This document shows, in pieces, positions 22,260 to 33,739 of a DNA stretch of 64,000 nucleotides (position 1 is its first letter; each line of letters begins with the position of its first letter). The stretch is from contig OZ038384.1 of assembly GCA_964036045.1 (NCBI GenBank), forward strand, positions 62,593,355 through 62,657,354. The letters are read 5' to 3'. The notes under the pieces are model-generated. The model saw only the letters and a program-made list of their open reading frames with translations. It was not told where the DNA came from and did no database searches. Source of the stretch: Eutreptiella sp. 'Long Island Sound 2002' (Eukaryota; Euglenozoa; Euglenophyceae; Eutreptiales; Eutreptiaceae). Both the position numbers and the translations under genes were made by a program.

Positions 22260-24683
22260 GAGTGTCTATTTTTTTCCGATTTTAGCATTTGGAGAATTCA
22301 GTAAAACCAAATCGAATGAAAATCGTCCTGATTTGGCCGATTTTGGGCGTGCAGCTCAATTTCAAGTGAAATCCTGGACCGGCGATGACTTTTGTGGCCC
22401 CCGAGCTTTTCCAATCGACCTCTTCCAACCTGCCGTGAATCCTTTTGTCCATTCCGTATCATCCGACCCGTCCACCAATCAAGTCATCCATTATCGTCAA
22501 CTTGTCATGCCTTTCATCACTATCAACAACATGGCTTTTTTTTTTTGGCAAGAACTCCAACACCCCACACGTTCCAACACAACCAGAGAACCAGCCCTTG
22601 GCCTCAGACCTCAACTTGCTACGTCCGACGATTTCACGACTAACAATGTGGGTGACCAAATCCAACCAGAAAGAGATTCAAAACGACTTCAAATATTATG
22701 CCCTCAACGATGACAAGACGTGTGCCTTCAACCGCAAGGCAATATCCTTGCCAACACAAGCGCGCCAAGACCTCTACACCATGGCGCCGTGGAAAGTCGG
22801 GCTTAACGATGACGACCTTCACGTGTCCCTAGGAGACCTTCAAACTCCCCAAGGAACCAAAAAAATATGCAATGACGGAGTCCCATGAACCGGGCAAACG
22901 CATCAAGAAGACCCTCAAGACCTATAGTGACTTTTATGTGTTCCCACCCAACGATAAACGAGACGCTCCACCAAACTTCCTATCCTCTAAAGTTTGGTCG
23001 AAGGCAATCAAAAACGCCTTGGTGGAGTTGAAAAAGGAAGACGAGGAGAAAACTTACACGGGATGGATCACTATGCAGAGTTGGTAGAGATATACCATGG
23101 CCAAGAACCATCTTTTGTTTGCGCCCGGCCCGTTGATTGACCTCAAGCAATGGGTTGACAAGGTGGTAGTCCACCATGGAACACGACCTTTAGTACCAAC
23201 GAGGGCCTTCTCACTACGGGACGGCTATATTCCCCAACGCCCCTATGTATCAATCCAGTTCAACGCTTCGAAAAAAGCGGACGACGAAATCGACTTTCAG
23301 AGCCTCAATTACCGTGGACAAGACCTACAACTCGCCCTCAACACTATCCAAGTGAACAAGACAATCGCAGCCGTGGACATCACACTAAGGAGAGATGTGC
23401 ATAAGGACATCATCCTTAAATATTATAATGAACGGCACGTCATCGATGTGTCCAATGGGAAAGACCCCAGCCCGGTAATCGAAAAGACACTCGCGGACGG
23501 ACAAGGCTTCCAAAAGTTTCTTAATAGAACATTTGAACCCAGACAAGACGACATCTCCCTCAACGCCGGGCAAGCCTTCTACCAATTGGGTGGGGGGGTA
23601 ATTCTTCGTTCGGCACACGAAAGAACTATGCGTTTTGAGTGGACTCTAGCATCCCAAAGAGGTGACTGGTTGCTCCAAAACATTCTTGACCATGAGTGGG
23701 TAAAGTCAGGCTCCATGTTCGCTATTCGCTTTCAAGACTTGGAAGGAGGGGATTTGTATCAAATGCAGGCTTCTTGCAATACTATTGCCGCCCAGCCCTA
23801 GTATGATGCTCTTGAAGTTTGGTCCACCCTTAACAAAAACCATCATGGACGTCCCCTGTACATGTACACTAGAGGCAGCACGGTGCGCCCCGCGAAAAGT
23901 GTGCTCGCAAACTTGGATGTCGGTGGCTTCCCATGTGAAGGGGGGCTGAAACTGTTGCAGTCCCTCGCATGGAGTCTTTTCCACAATGAGAGTTTTGTGC
24001 TCTTCCACGGTCCGGATACGTCCCTAGTCCGTTTTTGGGGCCCTTCCAGAGCTTCGGACCCCAAAGACTAGGGCCCTCGCCTCACCCCCATCGTGCATAG
24101 CACTTGGGCCCAAAAGCCCAATGCCAGTTTGTTTGAAATCCGCACTCCCTACTCCGAAAGGGCTCTTCATGCCCAAGTAGTAGCGGGATTGCTAGGCGCA
24201 TTTAAGAATTGGACACGTGCGGCGGATCCTAATTTTGATGGTAATGTTTACCGGGCCGAATATTTGCATGAAGAATCCGCCGTCCTTGCGCACGAATTTT
24301 GCATGGGTTCGACTTCCATTGTATGCGCCTACCCAAACGAAATTAAAAGGTTGTCACTCATTGGAGCGGAAGACCCCAGCCTATCTCCTCACAATAAGGT
24401 AGTAATGGCGGGCACCAAATTTGGTCCCCAATCCTTTGTCTCAGCCATCATAGAAGAGGACGAAAGGCTAGCCGCCCCACCCTTGCCTACGGAGGACAAA
24501 ATGAACCTCTTGTCAGAGGTACGCGCCTCGATTGATACGGATGCCCTCTCAGGCGCCATTGTACACCCCAGCATCATCAACATCGCCCAGGAGGAAGAGC
24601 TGGTCGGGGCGATTGAACAACTAGAGTCATGGGACACCGGCACTCGGCGCAAACTGAACCACTTTGGATTTTCCCATGACTAA
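22260..24683 (+). pseudogene. Broken long ORF upstream of AlkB-like domain (unknown, retroelement-associated)
   Basis: A coding signal runs through three phases. The first covers 22260-22540. The phase then changes at the T-run 22536-22546, and again at an A-run near 22860. From 22872 the phase is constant to 25115, interrupted only by TAG at 23085, 23799 and 24069 and TAA at 24681. Readable segments include DLKQWVDKVVVHHG, FNASKKADDEID, LQLALNTIQVNKTIAAVD, FQKFLNRTFEPRQDD and the ERALHAQVVAGLL area. I do not recognise the family. With the following domain it was about 900 residues. Its position ~2 kb upstream of a LINE pol makes a LINE ORF1 possible, but a separate element is equally plausible. 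Confidence 0.5.
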
Positions 24684-25115
24684 AGCAGTGGCAACATCCA
24701 GCCAACCGATCCGATGCCAACGTTCCTTGAAACCGCCCGCAATTTGGCACAACAACTTCTTAACGAAAAGGATGTTGACGAGCCAATCAACCAATGCACC
24801 ATCGCAGATTACCCCCCGGGGGTTGGCGTGGGAAAAACTTATGAAAATTTCATGCTCGGTAAGGTAGTGGTCACACTCCATCTACTGAGCACCGTCCCCA
24901 TGACTCTCAAACCAAAAGACAAAGGTGAACCCACTACCATCCTACTAGAACGATTCTCCATGACAGCCCTCACGAGTATTTCAAGGTATGGATACAAACA
25001 CAGCATCCCGTCAACCACGCATGATGTAGTCAATGGCGAGTCCATCTGTCGCGATCGGCGCATCGCAGTGGTCTTTAGAAGTGTACCTGAAGTCTTTCAC
25101 AATGCTTCAGAATAA
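24684..25115 (+). pseudogene. AlkB-like 2OG-Fe(II) oxygenase domain, degenerate
   Basis: In phase with the preceding broken ORF, separated by one TAA. It reads the AlkB-family pattern: NQCTIADYPPGVGVG, then V-x-LHLLST-VPM, LLERFSMTAL and SRYGYKHSIP. A TTHDVV stretch and RDRRIAVVFRSV close it. The second metal-binding His (YKHS, residue ~96 counted from Met 24714) and the 2OG-binding Arg region (RRIAVVFR) are kept. The HxD pair expected after GVGVG reads TYEN, so the iron site is probably lost. AlkB proteins remove alkyl lesions from nucleic acids (family knowledge). Here it is the C-terminus of a larger protein. Confidence 0.6.
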
Positions 25116-27230
25116 AATTTTTGCAATGTGCTGTGTTGCATGTTTCTCCAACACACTTTCCCGCTCTGCCAATCACTTCTTTTGGGCTTTTGCTATAGCT
25201 CTTTCACATTATGCATGTGATCTCCCGAATCAACAGGATTTTCGCCCTGATCTTTATTATTTGAGCAATCCTGAATTTGCTCACTTACAAACTTCGCTGT
25301 CCTCACACAGTGAAGTATGTTATTGTGCTGGCGCGTTGGTCGCTTCGTATTCCCGTTTCGATTTTAGTGGCAGTGTGCAACACACTCCCTACGGCCACAA
25401 AGAGCTTCTGAAGGGTCCTTTTTTCACGCGACACTCCGTTTACACAACGTCTGCTCGTATCCCTGGCCTGGTCATGCTTCACTGATGGTCAGCGACGTAT
25501 GTTTCCTTCCCCTTCACTTCATCAACATGCCCAGTCGTGATCAGTTTCACATGTGCAAGCACTCTTCACACACACCCTCCGCGCACTTCGCCTCGCCACG
25601 CCCCAGCGCACGTTTTCGTGCTACGCCCAACCCCGGATTGAGCCGACGCGCTGCAGTGATCTCCAACGTCCATCACTTTCATGTGCTTCCCCTAGTACAA
25701 ACCCTTCTGACTTACGTGAATGCTATCCACGCTTCCGAGAGCAGAGCTCCCAACGCTTTGCTGTCGCCGAGCAGTGAAGTATGTTGGCGCCCGCCCGTTT
25801 CTCGTTTGAGCCATCATACACGCCAAGGGGTAAACATTTCGGTGAACGCATACACAGCCGCCACAAACAGAGTGTCCCAGCTCCCACACTTCGATACATC
25901 TTCGCGTCTCACCAATCCTGTTTTCACCATTTTCGTTGTCGTTCTTCACACCCATGTGAGCGATACGCACACACACACAATGTGCCCACCACTTGTCGCT
26001 TCACCCCAACTCACGGAGCACTTCGTGTTACTGTTCTTCTTCATCTCGGCAATGAGAAGGAATGCCACATTCCGCTCTTCACAGGCTGCGAAGTATGTTG
26101 GCACTGCCCCGCCGAGAGTTTTCGCAGCTGCTATGGTGCTGACACTCCCATAGTACAGTGTGGCGCTTCTCGTCATATTTTCCGCATCTTACGAGCCAAA
26201 GTGGCTGGGCGTCACCCTCCACCCTGCAGCACACAGCTCCTGCGTTTCGCTGATGAGTGTCCACCAAGTGGCTGCACCAGTGTTTCCCCCGAGGGTCATT
26301 CCCTCACCCTTCCTTCATCTCTGTCCTTCCAGACCCTTATTCCAACCCTGTGGTGCGAGCTCCTACCCTGGAGGGATGATTGGTATAACAACAGTGATGC
26401 TTCTCTGATCACGAACCATGAGGTCTGTGGGTGCTACCATCACTCGATTGGCGCTCCACACTCGTTTCACCGTGGCAAATATGGAACCTGCCCTCCCATC
26501 GCTCACTTCCGCATGTCGGATTCTCAACCCCCCCCTACCTGTGGCGCCACCATCCAGCCCTTAGGTTGATCAATGATTGCAACTCTTATAAATCCCCTGC
26601 TATCCACACTGAGCCACTCTCTTCGCTCGACTTGCACTTTCAGGTGTGTGAACACCTCCTGACAGGCCTGACTGCTGAGCTCAGTCCCCAGGCAGGCCTG
26701 CACAGGCAATTGCACAGCTCAGGCCGCTCCACGATGGCTACCCACACCGCCTGCACAATAATGATCGCCCCCCAAAATTCTGTGTCGGGCACAGCCTCAC
26801 CGGGAGCCAGGAAGGGTTCTCCTGGCGTCGGGAGAGGCGCATAAGGAGCCTCTCCACAGGACGGTGCGACCACACCTTCCCTGCCACCATTGCCCACCCT
26901 GCCCTCTTGAAGCATTCCGACCTACGTCCCTCCCCAGCCCTCCTTTCCCTGGGATGTTGCTGCATCTAAGCAACTGGTCATATCCTAAAGGAAGCCCTCC
27001 GCATGATAGGGTCGCAAGAAGAGTCCATCAACTCCCTTTTGCGCACGCGTGATCAAACACCTACTGGTCCGGCTCCCAGTCGCCAAAGGCCAGACCCCGC
27101 TCCCTGCGACCCCCTCCCTTCGCTACCCCGTACTCTGCCTGCAGTTCACCGCCCCCCCCCAAACCACCTGCCACCCCCGGAGCTCCCCCGGAGAACTCCG
27201 CACGCACTCCCTCCCCCTCAGAATGCTACG
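25116..27230. other. Spacer between AlkB-ending ORF and LINE pol
   Basis: No clear gene. GAAGTATGTT recurs at about 25315, 25777 and 26091 at the start of pyrimidine-rich stretches, hinting at diverged ~310-460-bp repeats. An open frame at 25781-26569 is rich in Cys and His (CEVCWHCP), but I cannot assign it. Pyrimidine-rich DNA from 26850 leads into the LINE. Confidence 0.35.
25781..26569 (+). CDS. Orphan Cys/His-containing ORF, doubtful
   Basis: 262 codons from ATG 25781, with scattered Cys and His (CEVCWHCPAESF, CGCYHH) but no regular zinc-finger spacing. It overlaps another open frame (25485-26153). It could be a decayed zinc-binding ORF1 of the LINE, or chance. Low support. Confidence 0.15.
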   Translation: MLAPARFSFEPSYTPRGKHFGERIHSRHKQSVPAPTLRYIFASHQSCFHHFRCRSSHPCERYAHTHNVPTTCRFTPTHGALRVTVLLHLGNEKECHIPLFTGCEVCWHCPAESFRSCYGADTPIVQCGASRHIFRILRAKVAGRHPPPCSTQLLRFADECPPSGCTSVSPEGHSLTLPSSLSFQTLIPTLWCELLPWRDDWYNNSDASLITNHEVCGCYHHSIGAPHSFHRGKYGTCPPIAHFRMSDSQPPPTCGATIQPLG

Positions 27231-27234
27231 TGCC

Positions 27235-27949
27235 TCCGCTTCAAGTTTCACAATCTGAATAAACAAAAACCAGAGGTGTTTGCCATATGGACCTCCATGA
27301 GGGCTGGGACATTGTATTCTACCAAGAACTCCCATCAGCACCGCTCCTCCCCTTTGAATGGCACGCCTCCCAGTCCCGTCCCAAAATCCTCTCCCCTCTT
27401 CTGCCTACCGGTGCGGAGGGCGCATGTATCATGGTGGCCGCACAGTTGGCTGAGTTTGCTACTCCCCTCCCCTCTCCGTGCCCTGGGTCCCCCTGTCCAG
27501 CGACCCTTCACCTCCCCCGGCACCCCCCTTTTTTGACTGTCTCCGTTTATGCCAAGCCCCCCCGGCGTCAGGAAATGGAAGAGGCTTTAAACATCCTTTT
27601 CTCCCGTCACCAACGCTGGGTCCTTGGCGGAGACTTTAACGCGAGCTTATCGTCTTTGGACACCAAAGGAAAAACACCCAACAAGTGGAACTGGCTCTCG
27701 TCCCTCATCGAAGAAAAACGGCAACGTGCTGACACTTTCCGAGTCATGCATCACGATAAAAATTCACTCACGCGTTACCGCAATGCCGTGCTTCAGTGCA
27801 ACACTCGCATTGACTATTTTTTCGCTTCCAAATCCCTTCCTAATACACCTCACATGTCCATAGCAGACGCAAACACACTTCACCACGACACATCCTCAGA
27901 CCATCACCCCATTACACTCACCCTACAGCTCCCCTTTACGCCGGCATAG
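27235..27949 (+). pseudogene. LINE apurinic endonuclease-like domain
   Basis: Endonuclease/exonuclease/phosphatase family motifs in order: NLNKQKPEVF at the N-terminus, IVFYQEL (metal-binding Glu), LGGDFNAS, RIDYFF and SSDHHPIT (catalytic Asp-His near the end). A frameshift near 27295 separates the first motif from the rest. The domain ends at TAG 27947. It nicks target DNA to prime reverse transcription (family knowledge). Confidence 0.85.
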
Positions 27950-28079
27950 CCCCCCCCCCCCCTCCAAGCTCTTCCGCAGGCTTACTTCGGACGAGGAGTC
28001 CCGCTTCCTATCTGTCATCCAGCCACTCGAGGAATGGTCTTCCCAGGTTTGTTTTCAGACACTTTCCTCCAGCCTCCTT

Positions 28080-28493
28080 GTGGATTATGCCAACAAGGTC
28101 ATGGAACAAATATCTTCCTTTTTTCAGACCATTACCAATCCCAATGTCCAGCATCAAGAGACCTCAGTGGAGAGGGAGTTTAAAAGGATATTACGCTGTT
28201 TACCTCGGAAACGCAAGGCTCACTCTCCTATTCTACAGAGCTTACAGAAATTGAGCGAGGATTGGAGAGAGCGTCAGCGTAAACGAGAGAAGAAACGGCT
28301 GCATTACGCATTAGTCAACGGTGCTAAAATTAACTCGGCCATCAACAACGCGCTCAATCCCACACAGACATCCCCTTTTCATATCCTTGACCGCTCCGCT
28401 GACCCCCCTGTGGTCGAGACAGACCCGTCCAAAGTGGGTGAACTTTTTTCTACCTGTCTCTCCCACCTCGGGGGGATCCTCATTTCGTTGTGA
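28080..28493 (+). pseudogene. LINE linker upstream of RT
   Basis: A basic, coiled-coil-like segment (DWRERQRKREKKRLHYALVNG) between the endonuclease and RT, typical of LINE polyproteins. It is reached from the endonuclease only by a phase change at the C-run 27949-27961. A second change near 28480 leads into RT. Confidence 0.6.
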
Positions 28494-29888
28494 ACCAGCA
28501 GCCTTTAAACCTATTTATTCACAACCTCCCCAAGTGTCCAGGAGGAACTGCATCTGCACCCCTGAACATGCCTGATCTCCCTTGGCTTCAGCACATGACT
28601 GGCCGGTCCAAGCCTACGAAAGCCACAGGAGAGGATGAGATAAATTATTACGTCCTCTCCCTCCCTTCCCCCTCCCTGCAACGGTTCCTGCTTAGCGCTG
28701 TACATCACATTCTGATGAATGGCCCCCGTCCTGAATGGTTCAGGGCACGAGTCTGTCTTTTATACAAAAAGGGGCACAAAACAGATCCGGCCAATTACCG
28801 GCACATCCGCCTCATCCAGACCGTTATTAAGCTGGCTGCAGCCTGGCAATGCGAGCAGCTCACAGCCCTCACCCAGCAGCACCGGCTCATAGACCCCTGT
28901 CAGCACGGGGGTCTAAAAAAATCACCGCTGTGGGAACCACATCTACGATGTGGTATCACGCATGCTTCAGTCTAAAGGCCGCCTCTACCACTTGTATATT
29001 GATTTGAAAAAGCCCTTTAACTCTGTCCCAGTGCATGCCCTCTGGGCCACCCTACGAGGCTATGGTCTCCCGGAGGCGCTAATCTCCTCCATACAACGCC
29101 TTTATGACAACGCCACCGATCAGCCGCTAATCAACGGCTCCACAAGGAAGGGACATCCACAATTGCGCGGGGTCCAACAAGGCTGCCCTTTGAGCCCCAT
29201 CCTATTTATACTCTATCTCAACCTAATGTTTTTTCATTTGGATAGTAAAATAGAGTGGGGCCTTGAAAAGAGCATACATGCTTTCATCGATGATATCCTT
29301 TTCCGGGCCAGGTCGGTAGAGGATATCAAAACGGTGTACGAGGCCTTTGACGGCCCCGCCAGATTGCTTGGCCTGGACATGAACCTTGCCAAAACTGAAG
29401 TCCACGCGGTCCGGGGGGTGGGTCACAGGGTAGTTCACTCCTGCCACAGGGGAAATATCTCCACCAGAGATCAAAACGGCAGCCCCCACCAAGTGTACAA
29501 ATATTTGGGGGTCTATTTTTACACCTCCGACCACTCTACTCGTGTGTATGATTTTATTCGAGCTGAAATAAACGCGTTTTATGCGCGCCTGGCGCCACTT
29601 GATCGCACGTCGTCGGAACTGTTCATGCTTACCAATAAACAACTTCTCGCTATGGTAGCATACCGCCTTCTCGCGGGCCCTGTGCCTGATAAACAGTTGT
29701 ACGCCCTCCAGCAAATAATTTGGGCAAACATCTCCAGCTATGGCAAACTTCCGCGACTCCTCTCCCCCAAAGACAGGTATGGTCACTGCTCGGAAGGAGG
29801 CTTAAGCATCACACCGCTCCTCCACTTTATGCGGTCACAGATCTACAATTACCGTCTACTGTACCTCAACTCTGATGGCCCGGCGTAA
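28490..29888 (+). pseudogene. LINE reverse transcriptase
   Basis: N-terminal RT blocks (CLLYKKGHKTDPANYRHI, LIQTVIKLAA, HGGLK) lie in the frame of 28490. After the A7 run at 28914 the coding moves to the frame of 28950. There motif A reads LYIDLKKPFNSV and motif B GVQQGCPLSPILF. Motif C reads AFIDDIL (FIDD, with catalytic Asp pair kept) and is followed by GLDMNLAKTEV and the YLGVYF thumb region. The frame ends at TAA 29886, but similar coding continues about 100 bases in phase. Confidence 0.9.
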
Positions 29889-29985
29889 AGCGATGAGTCA
29901 GTGCGGCTGGCCTTTACCGCCCTGAAGTCGAACTGGCTTCAGGAATCCTTTGTAGATTCTGTACACGCCACAGCTGGCAGATGCC

Positions 29986-30850
29986 ATGGCTTCGAGCCCT
30001 GGCACCCCTGTCCCCGTGAGAACACTATGTCCGGGGGAGGAGATACATGTCAAACTCAACTCTGGGTGGTTTTCTGGATCTGTCCGCAACTACAACCGAG
30101 GCCGAGCCTCGACATTGATTCGTCTTCATTTTGACTCTACGGAATTTCATGTAACAGGGAGTCACACCTTTTCTCTACACCCGCCGACGTCGAGTGGCCC
30201 AGCGCCCCCCCTGTCAAATATAACGTTGCGTTGCCCCCCCCCCCTGCTCTCTCTGCCGCTCCCGCTTGCCCCCCTTCCCTTCCCCTACTCTTCACAGTTT
30301 GTCGACTCCAAAATATTTGGCTACATCTTCCATTATACTGGACGACTCGATCCTCTGCGAGGGTCTGATTTGCACGCTTGGTCCTGTGAGAGCATAGTAG
30401 ACGCACTGTCCTCTCCTGGTAGTGATGCCTGGCTTTGGGTGTACCTGGACGGGTCCTGGGATGACCCTCTAGCAGGGTCGGCGGCTGTCCTCTGTTGGCC
30501 TGACGGCACCACCATAGTGCTCGCCATCTCCTGCCCTTATCTAGGCAGTAAAGATGCCGAATTCTGGGCTTTCGTCCAGTGCGTCAGGTACCTCCAGTCT
30601 ATCGGATTTGCAGGTTCAGTTTACTTTTGCATTGATAACTCAAAGGTCGTTGGCTGTGTAGATCATTTTCCCTCTGGTCCCCCACCCCCCCCCCCAGTAG
30701 CTGTACTCAGGGCGCCTGGCAAAACGTGATCGCCAATCTGCTTGTAAACAGCAGTTTTGACGTGGGTGCGGGCTGGCTGAAGTCACACGTGGGCTTCCAC
30801 GGAAACGAAATCGCTGACAGTTTTGCTAAATATGCTTCCTACGCCATGGC
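29986..30850 (+). pseudogene. LINE SH3/Tudor-like segment and RNase H
   Basis: Near 30025-30150 the frame reads PGEEIHVKLNSGWFSGSV followed by a beta-rich stretch. This resembles an SH3-fold such as Tudor (speculative). RNase H follows, with WVYLDGSWD (first Asp), SKDAEFWAFVQ (Glu) and FCIDNSKVVG (Asp). After a phase change at the C-run 30683-30692, HVGFHGNEIADSFAKYA carries the last Asp. All four acidic positions are kept although the frame is broken. Confidence 0.8.
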
Positions 30851-31081
30851 AGTGACTGACACCCACAAACAGCCCACTGCACCACACACCATCAAATTTC
30901 ACGGCAACCCCAGCATCGCTAAATTCGGGGGAGCGGCACGCCTTCGCTATTTTGAAAATCATGACCACACAGGCATTGGCCAAAGAATCAGCTTTGACTG
31001 GTCCAGGAACTACTCTTGGTTTAGTTCCTTTTTTCCACAAAATGGGTACTGGGAGTTAAAGGCATACAAGGTAGTAGCCCC

Positions 31082-31430
31082 GTGTGGGATCTGTCCGACA
31101 GGCAGTGCAACCACTGCGGTACAGCACACCCCCTTGACGTCATTTCCACGGGGGCTTTCTGCCCCAAAATGTCCGAGTTCTGCTGCCGCTTGACTGACTC
31201 TTGGGGCCCCATTCTGAGCCCGTTGGTGCACTCCTGGCTTGCCGGCAATACGTCGAAGGGTGAACTTCGTAATTTTGCTCGCACCCTTGTCCCTTGCTCC
31301 CTGTATGATGCCTTAGTGCCTGACAAGTGTGCCAAGCGCATGCTGATTTCCATCCTCCCAGACAGAAGAAAAAGGGTCACTTCTACAATTAAAGACGCCT
31401 GCTCCATCGCTGGAAACACCCAGCCCCCGA
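31082..31430 (+). pseudogene. LINE C-terminal Cys/His cluster region
   Basis: The frame reads DRQCNHCGTAHPLD...GAFCP...CC, which resembles the zinc knuckle that often follows RNase H or RT in LINE proteins. A Leu-rich helical segment follows. The open frame continues to 32488, but beyond ~31430 it is Pro/Ser-rich and looks non-coding. Confidence 0.5.
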
Positions 31431-32474
31431 TCCCCTCCCCCCTCCCCTTAGTGCTAACACTTTCTTTGATTCCAAGAGGCCCTAGAGTACATCAGACAGG
31501 CCTGCCCCAAGACGTGTTCATCTGTACCGCCCTCCCCCTCCTCTGCCTCAACTCATCACTCCCTGCCACAGCAAGAGCAAGCGCCGCGCACCCCAACAGC
31601 GTTCCACACACACCAAGAAACGCAAAACTGCCCCTCCCTCTGCGCTCTGCCGCCAATCTGCTATGTCCCAATTTTTGTCTGCTGTGTGACCTCCCTTCCG
31701 CAGGTTACGACCAACATCGGACCATATCTTCATCTCGTCCCTTCAGGACTACCACTTCGTTTCTTACACCGTATTTGCCGCAATTCTGTGGGACCGGTGC
31801 CTACTTCTTCTTTTTCCATTCCATTGTAAAGGTCTACTGGACTTTAATCGTAAGACAGGCCAGGTTCCTGAGGTCCCTTGACTACCAATACAACGAGCAG
31901 ATATCTCACAGCGGTTCGGTGAGCTTTCTTTGCCTGTCCTTCGTGTGTTGCTGTTTTCGGTTACGGGATGCCCCGCCCCCTCCAATCTTCTGTAGCCCGT
32001 GGCAGCCCCCCCCCCGACCCGGGAGCCACCCCTTCCGACAGAAGTCCTGCTCCAGAGTACCCTGTACCCCCCCCCCAAGACATTGGGCCCTGCATCAGGC
32101 AGCTCTATTGCCAGTGCAATCCCCGTTGTTGGTAGTGGTTCATAGCACAGGTTCTCCAGCAGATGGGCCTCCACATCACAACTCATGGTTCCTGGAGTGG
32201 AGCCCCCCATCCTCAGTGAGTGTCAGGCGCCCCGGCTCCCCGGATCGCCAGTGCGCATTTCCTTCCCAGATCTTTCCTGCCGCTCCTCGGAGGGGCCCTG
32301 TATCAGCTGGCACAGTGCTTTTCCTTTTTACTGTAAGTTCCTCACGCCCCTCCAGCGGCCCCCTCACAGGGTTGGGTGAAAGCACTTTTCTCAGCTCTCC
32401 TTTCTTTGGTCAGCATGAGTGCTGTACATACTTCAGGTCCAGCCTCGAGTACTTTAGCGGAGGTGCACTGTGTA
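31431..32474. other. Pyrimidine-rich region after LINE, no gene supported
   Basis: The open frame is explained by low stop density in C-rich DNA; no domains. It may include the LINE 3' untranslated region. Confidence 0.4.
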
Positions 32475-32550
32475 TGCGCTTGGCATAGTGGATTAACTCC
32501 CGCAGGGGGTAGTCAGCCATGACTGGTTCGTTCGAGCCCCGCTCACTCAC
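32475..32550 (+). ncRNA. tRNA-like sequence (SINE head or tRNA relic)
   Basis: TGGCATAGTGGA (32481-32492) matches the pol III A-box pattern. GTTCGAGCC (32530-32538) matches the B box at a tRNA-like distance. The cloverleaf stems are imperfect (weak T stem and acceptor), so it is not called as a functional tRNA. Confidence 0.45.
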
Positions 32551-32689
32551 AGGGACCGCGTAGCCCACGCTCAACCACCGTGGCCCGCACCAGCCCTCAG
32601 GTAGCCATACTCAGCCCCCTACACTGTCCATAGTGTCATCGCAAGCGAACTACATGAGACTCTGAAGATGTTGAAATGGTTCAAAAAAG

Positions 32690-32900
32690 CCAGCACGGAG
32701 CAGCCACAGGAGAAAAATAAGCGCGGCACCACACAAACAATGCAGCGCGGCACCACACCACATACAAAGCACGACAAGACACGCAACAACACGACACGGC
32801 AGGTCACAGCACGAGCAACACAAGGCCCCAAGCAGCAACACGGCACCGCAGAACCCCTAGCAGAACGGCACAGCCCGGCAACACAAGGCAGCACAAGGAA
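32690..32900. repeat. GCACCACAC-type low-complexity block
   Basis: It shares CAGCACGGAGCAGC and GAAAAATAAG with the block at 22016-22255 and has the same T-poor CACA/GCAC composition. Confidence 0.55.
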
Positions 32901-32904
32901 CCAG

Positions 32905-33640
32905 ACACAGACCAAGGGGCAGGGGGGGGGGGGGCAACAGGCGGCGACAACCGCCAACGAACGGCCAACAAATGCGCAGAAACAAAAGCGCAGAGAGAGA
33001 ACAAGGGAAAACGAGCGGCAAGGCAAGGACCACAACGCAACACAAACCAGGCGGGGTTGGGGGCAGCAGTAGGCAGCAACAACGGGTAGAGAGCGGCCGT
33101 CGGGGGTGCAGCAACAAAGAAGCAGAGAGAGAGGACGGGAATATGAGCCGCAGGGCGACGAAACCCAGGCAACACCAACCCATGTGGCGGGGGGGGGGGG
33201 GGCAGCAGCAGGCTGCCACAGCCCCCGACGAACGGCCAACAAGCGCGCACAAGCATAAGAGTAGGGGGACGAGAAGAAAAAATGAGCCGCAGGGGGACGA
33301 TACCCGCGAAATACACACCGAGGGTGGGGGGGGCAGCAGCAGGCGGCGACAACCTACAAGGAATGGCAAACAGGCGCGCAGAGAAGAAAAAGCAAAGAGA
33401 GGATATGAGAAGACGGGCAGCAGGGCGAGGACACCCCCGAAACAGAAAGCAAGAGGAGGGGGGGCAGCAACAAGCCACAAAAGGACAGACTGAACGCGGG
33501 CGTCAGAAAAAAAGGGAAAACAGCAGAGGAAAAAAAAGGAAAGAAAAAACGGAAAGGGGAACAAAAAAAACAGGAGGGGAGGGAGGGGGCGGAGGCAAAC
33601 CAACAACGGCAAGTGGCAGGCCGACCGCGGCCAGACACCA
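32905..33640. repeat. ~133-bp G-run satellite, about six units
   Basis: A G-run of 5-14 bases followed by GCAGCAGCAGGCGGCGACAAC (or a variant) recurs near 32925, 33057, 33190, 33325, 33457 and 33585. The + strand is G/A-rich and T-poor. Runs of 12-14 G could form G-quadruplexes. The overlapping ORFs are compositional. Confidence 0.7.
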
Positions 33641-33739
33641 CAGAAAGCAGAGGACACAGGGGGCGCGCAAAAATAACTCAACAAGGGGACCAAAGGCGGG
33701 GAAAAACCGGGGGATGGTAACCGAACGGTGTGAAGGCCC

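Larger units (their letters stand above)
27235..31430 (+). mobile_element. Decayed LINE with endonuclease, RT and RNase H
   Basis: Domains on the + strand in order: APE-type endonuclease (27235-27949), linker (28080-28493), RT (28490-29888), an SH3/Tudor-like segment and RNase H (29986-30850), and a C-terminal Cys/His cluster (31082-31400). The phase changes at least six times, several at homopolymers (C-run 27949-27961, A7 at 28914-28920, C-run 30683-30692), and a TAA at 29886 interrupts RT from the next domain. The copy is non-functional. No target-site duplications or poly(A) end were identified. Confidence 0.85.

Noticed and set aside
22872-25115. Reassignment of UAG as a sense codon, suggested by several in-frame TAGs here, at 10463, at 51305 and in Ty3-C
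   Set aside because: TAA and TGA interrupt comparable frames (4241, 24681, 29886, 52953), and TAG also falls at plausible ends (27947). Ordinary pseudogene decay explains it better, except for the Ty3-C junction.
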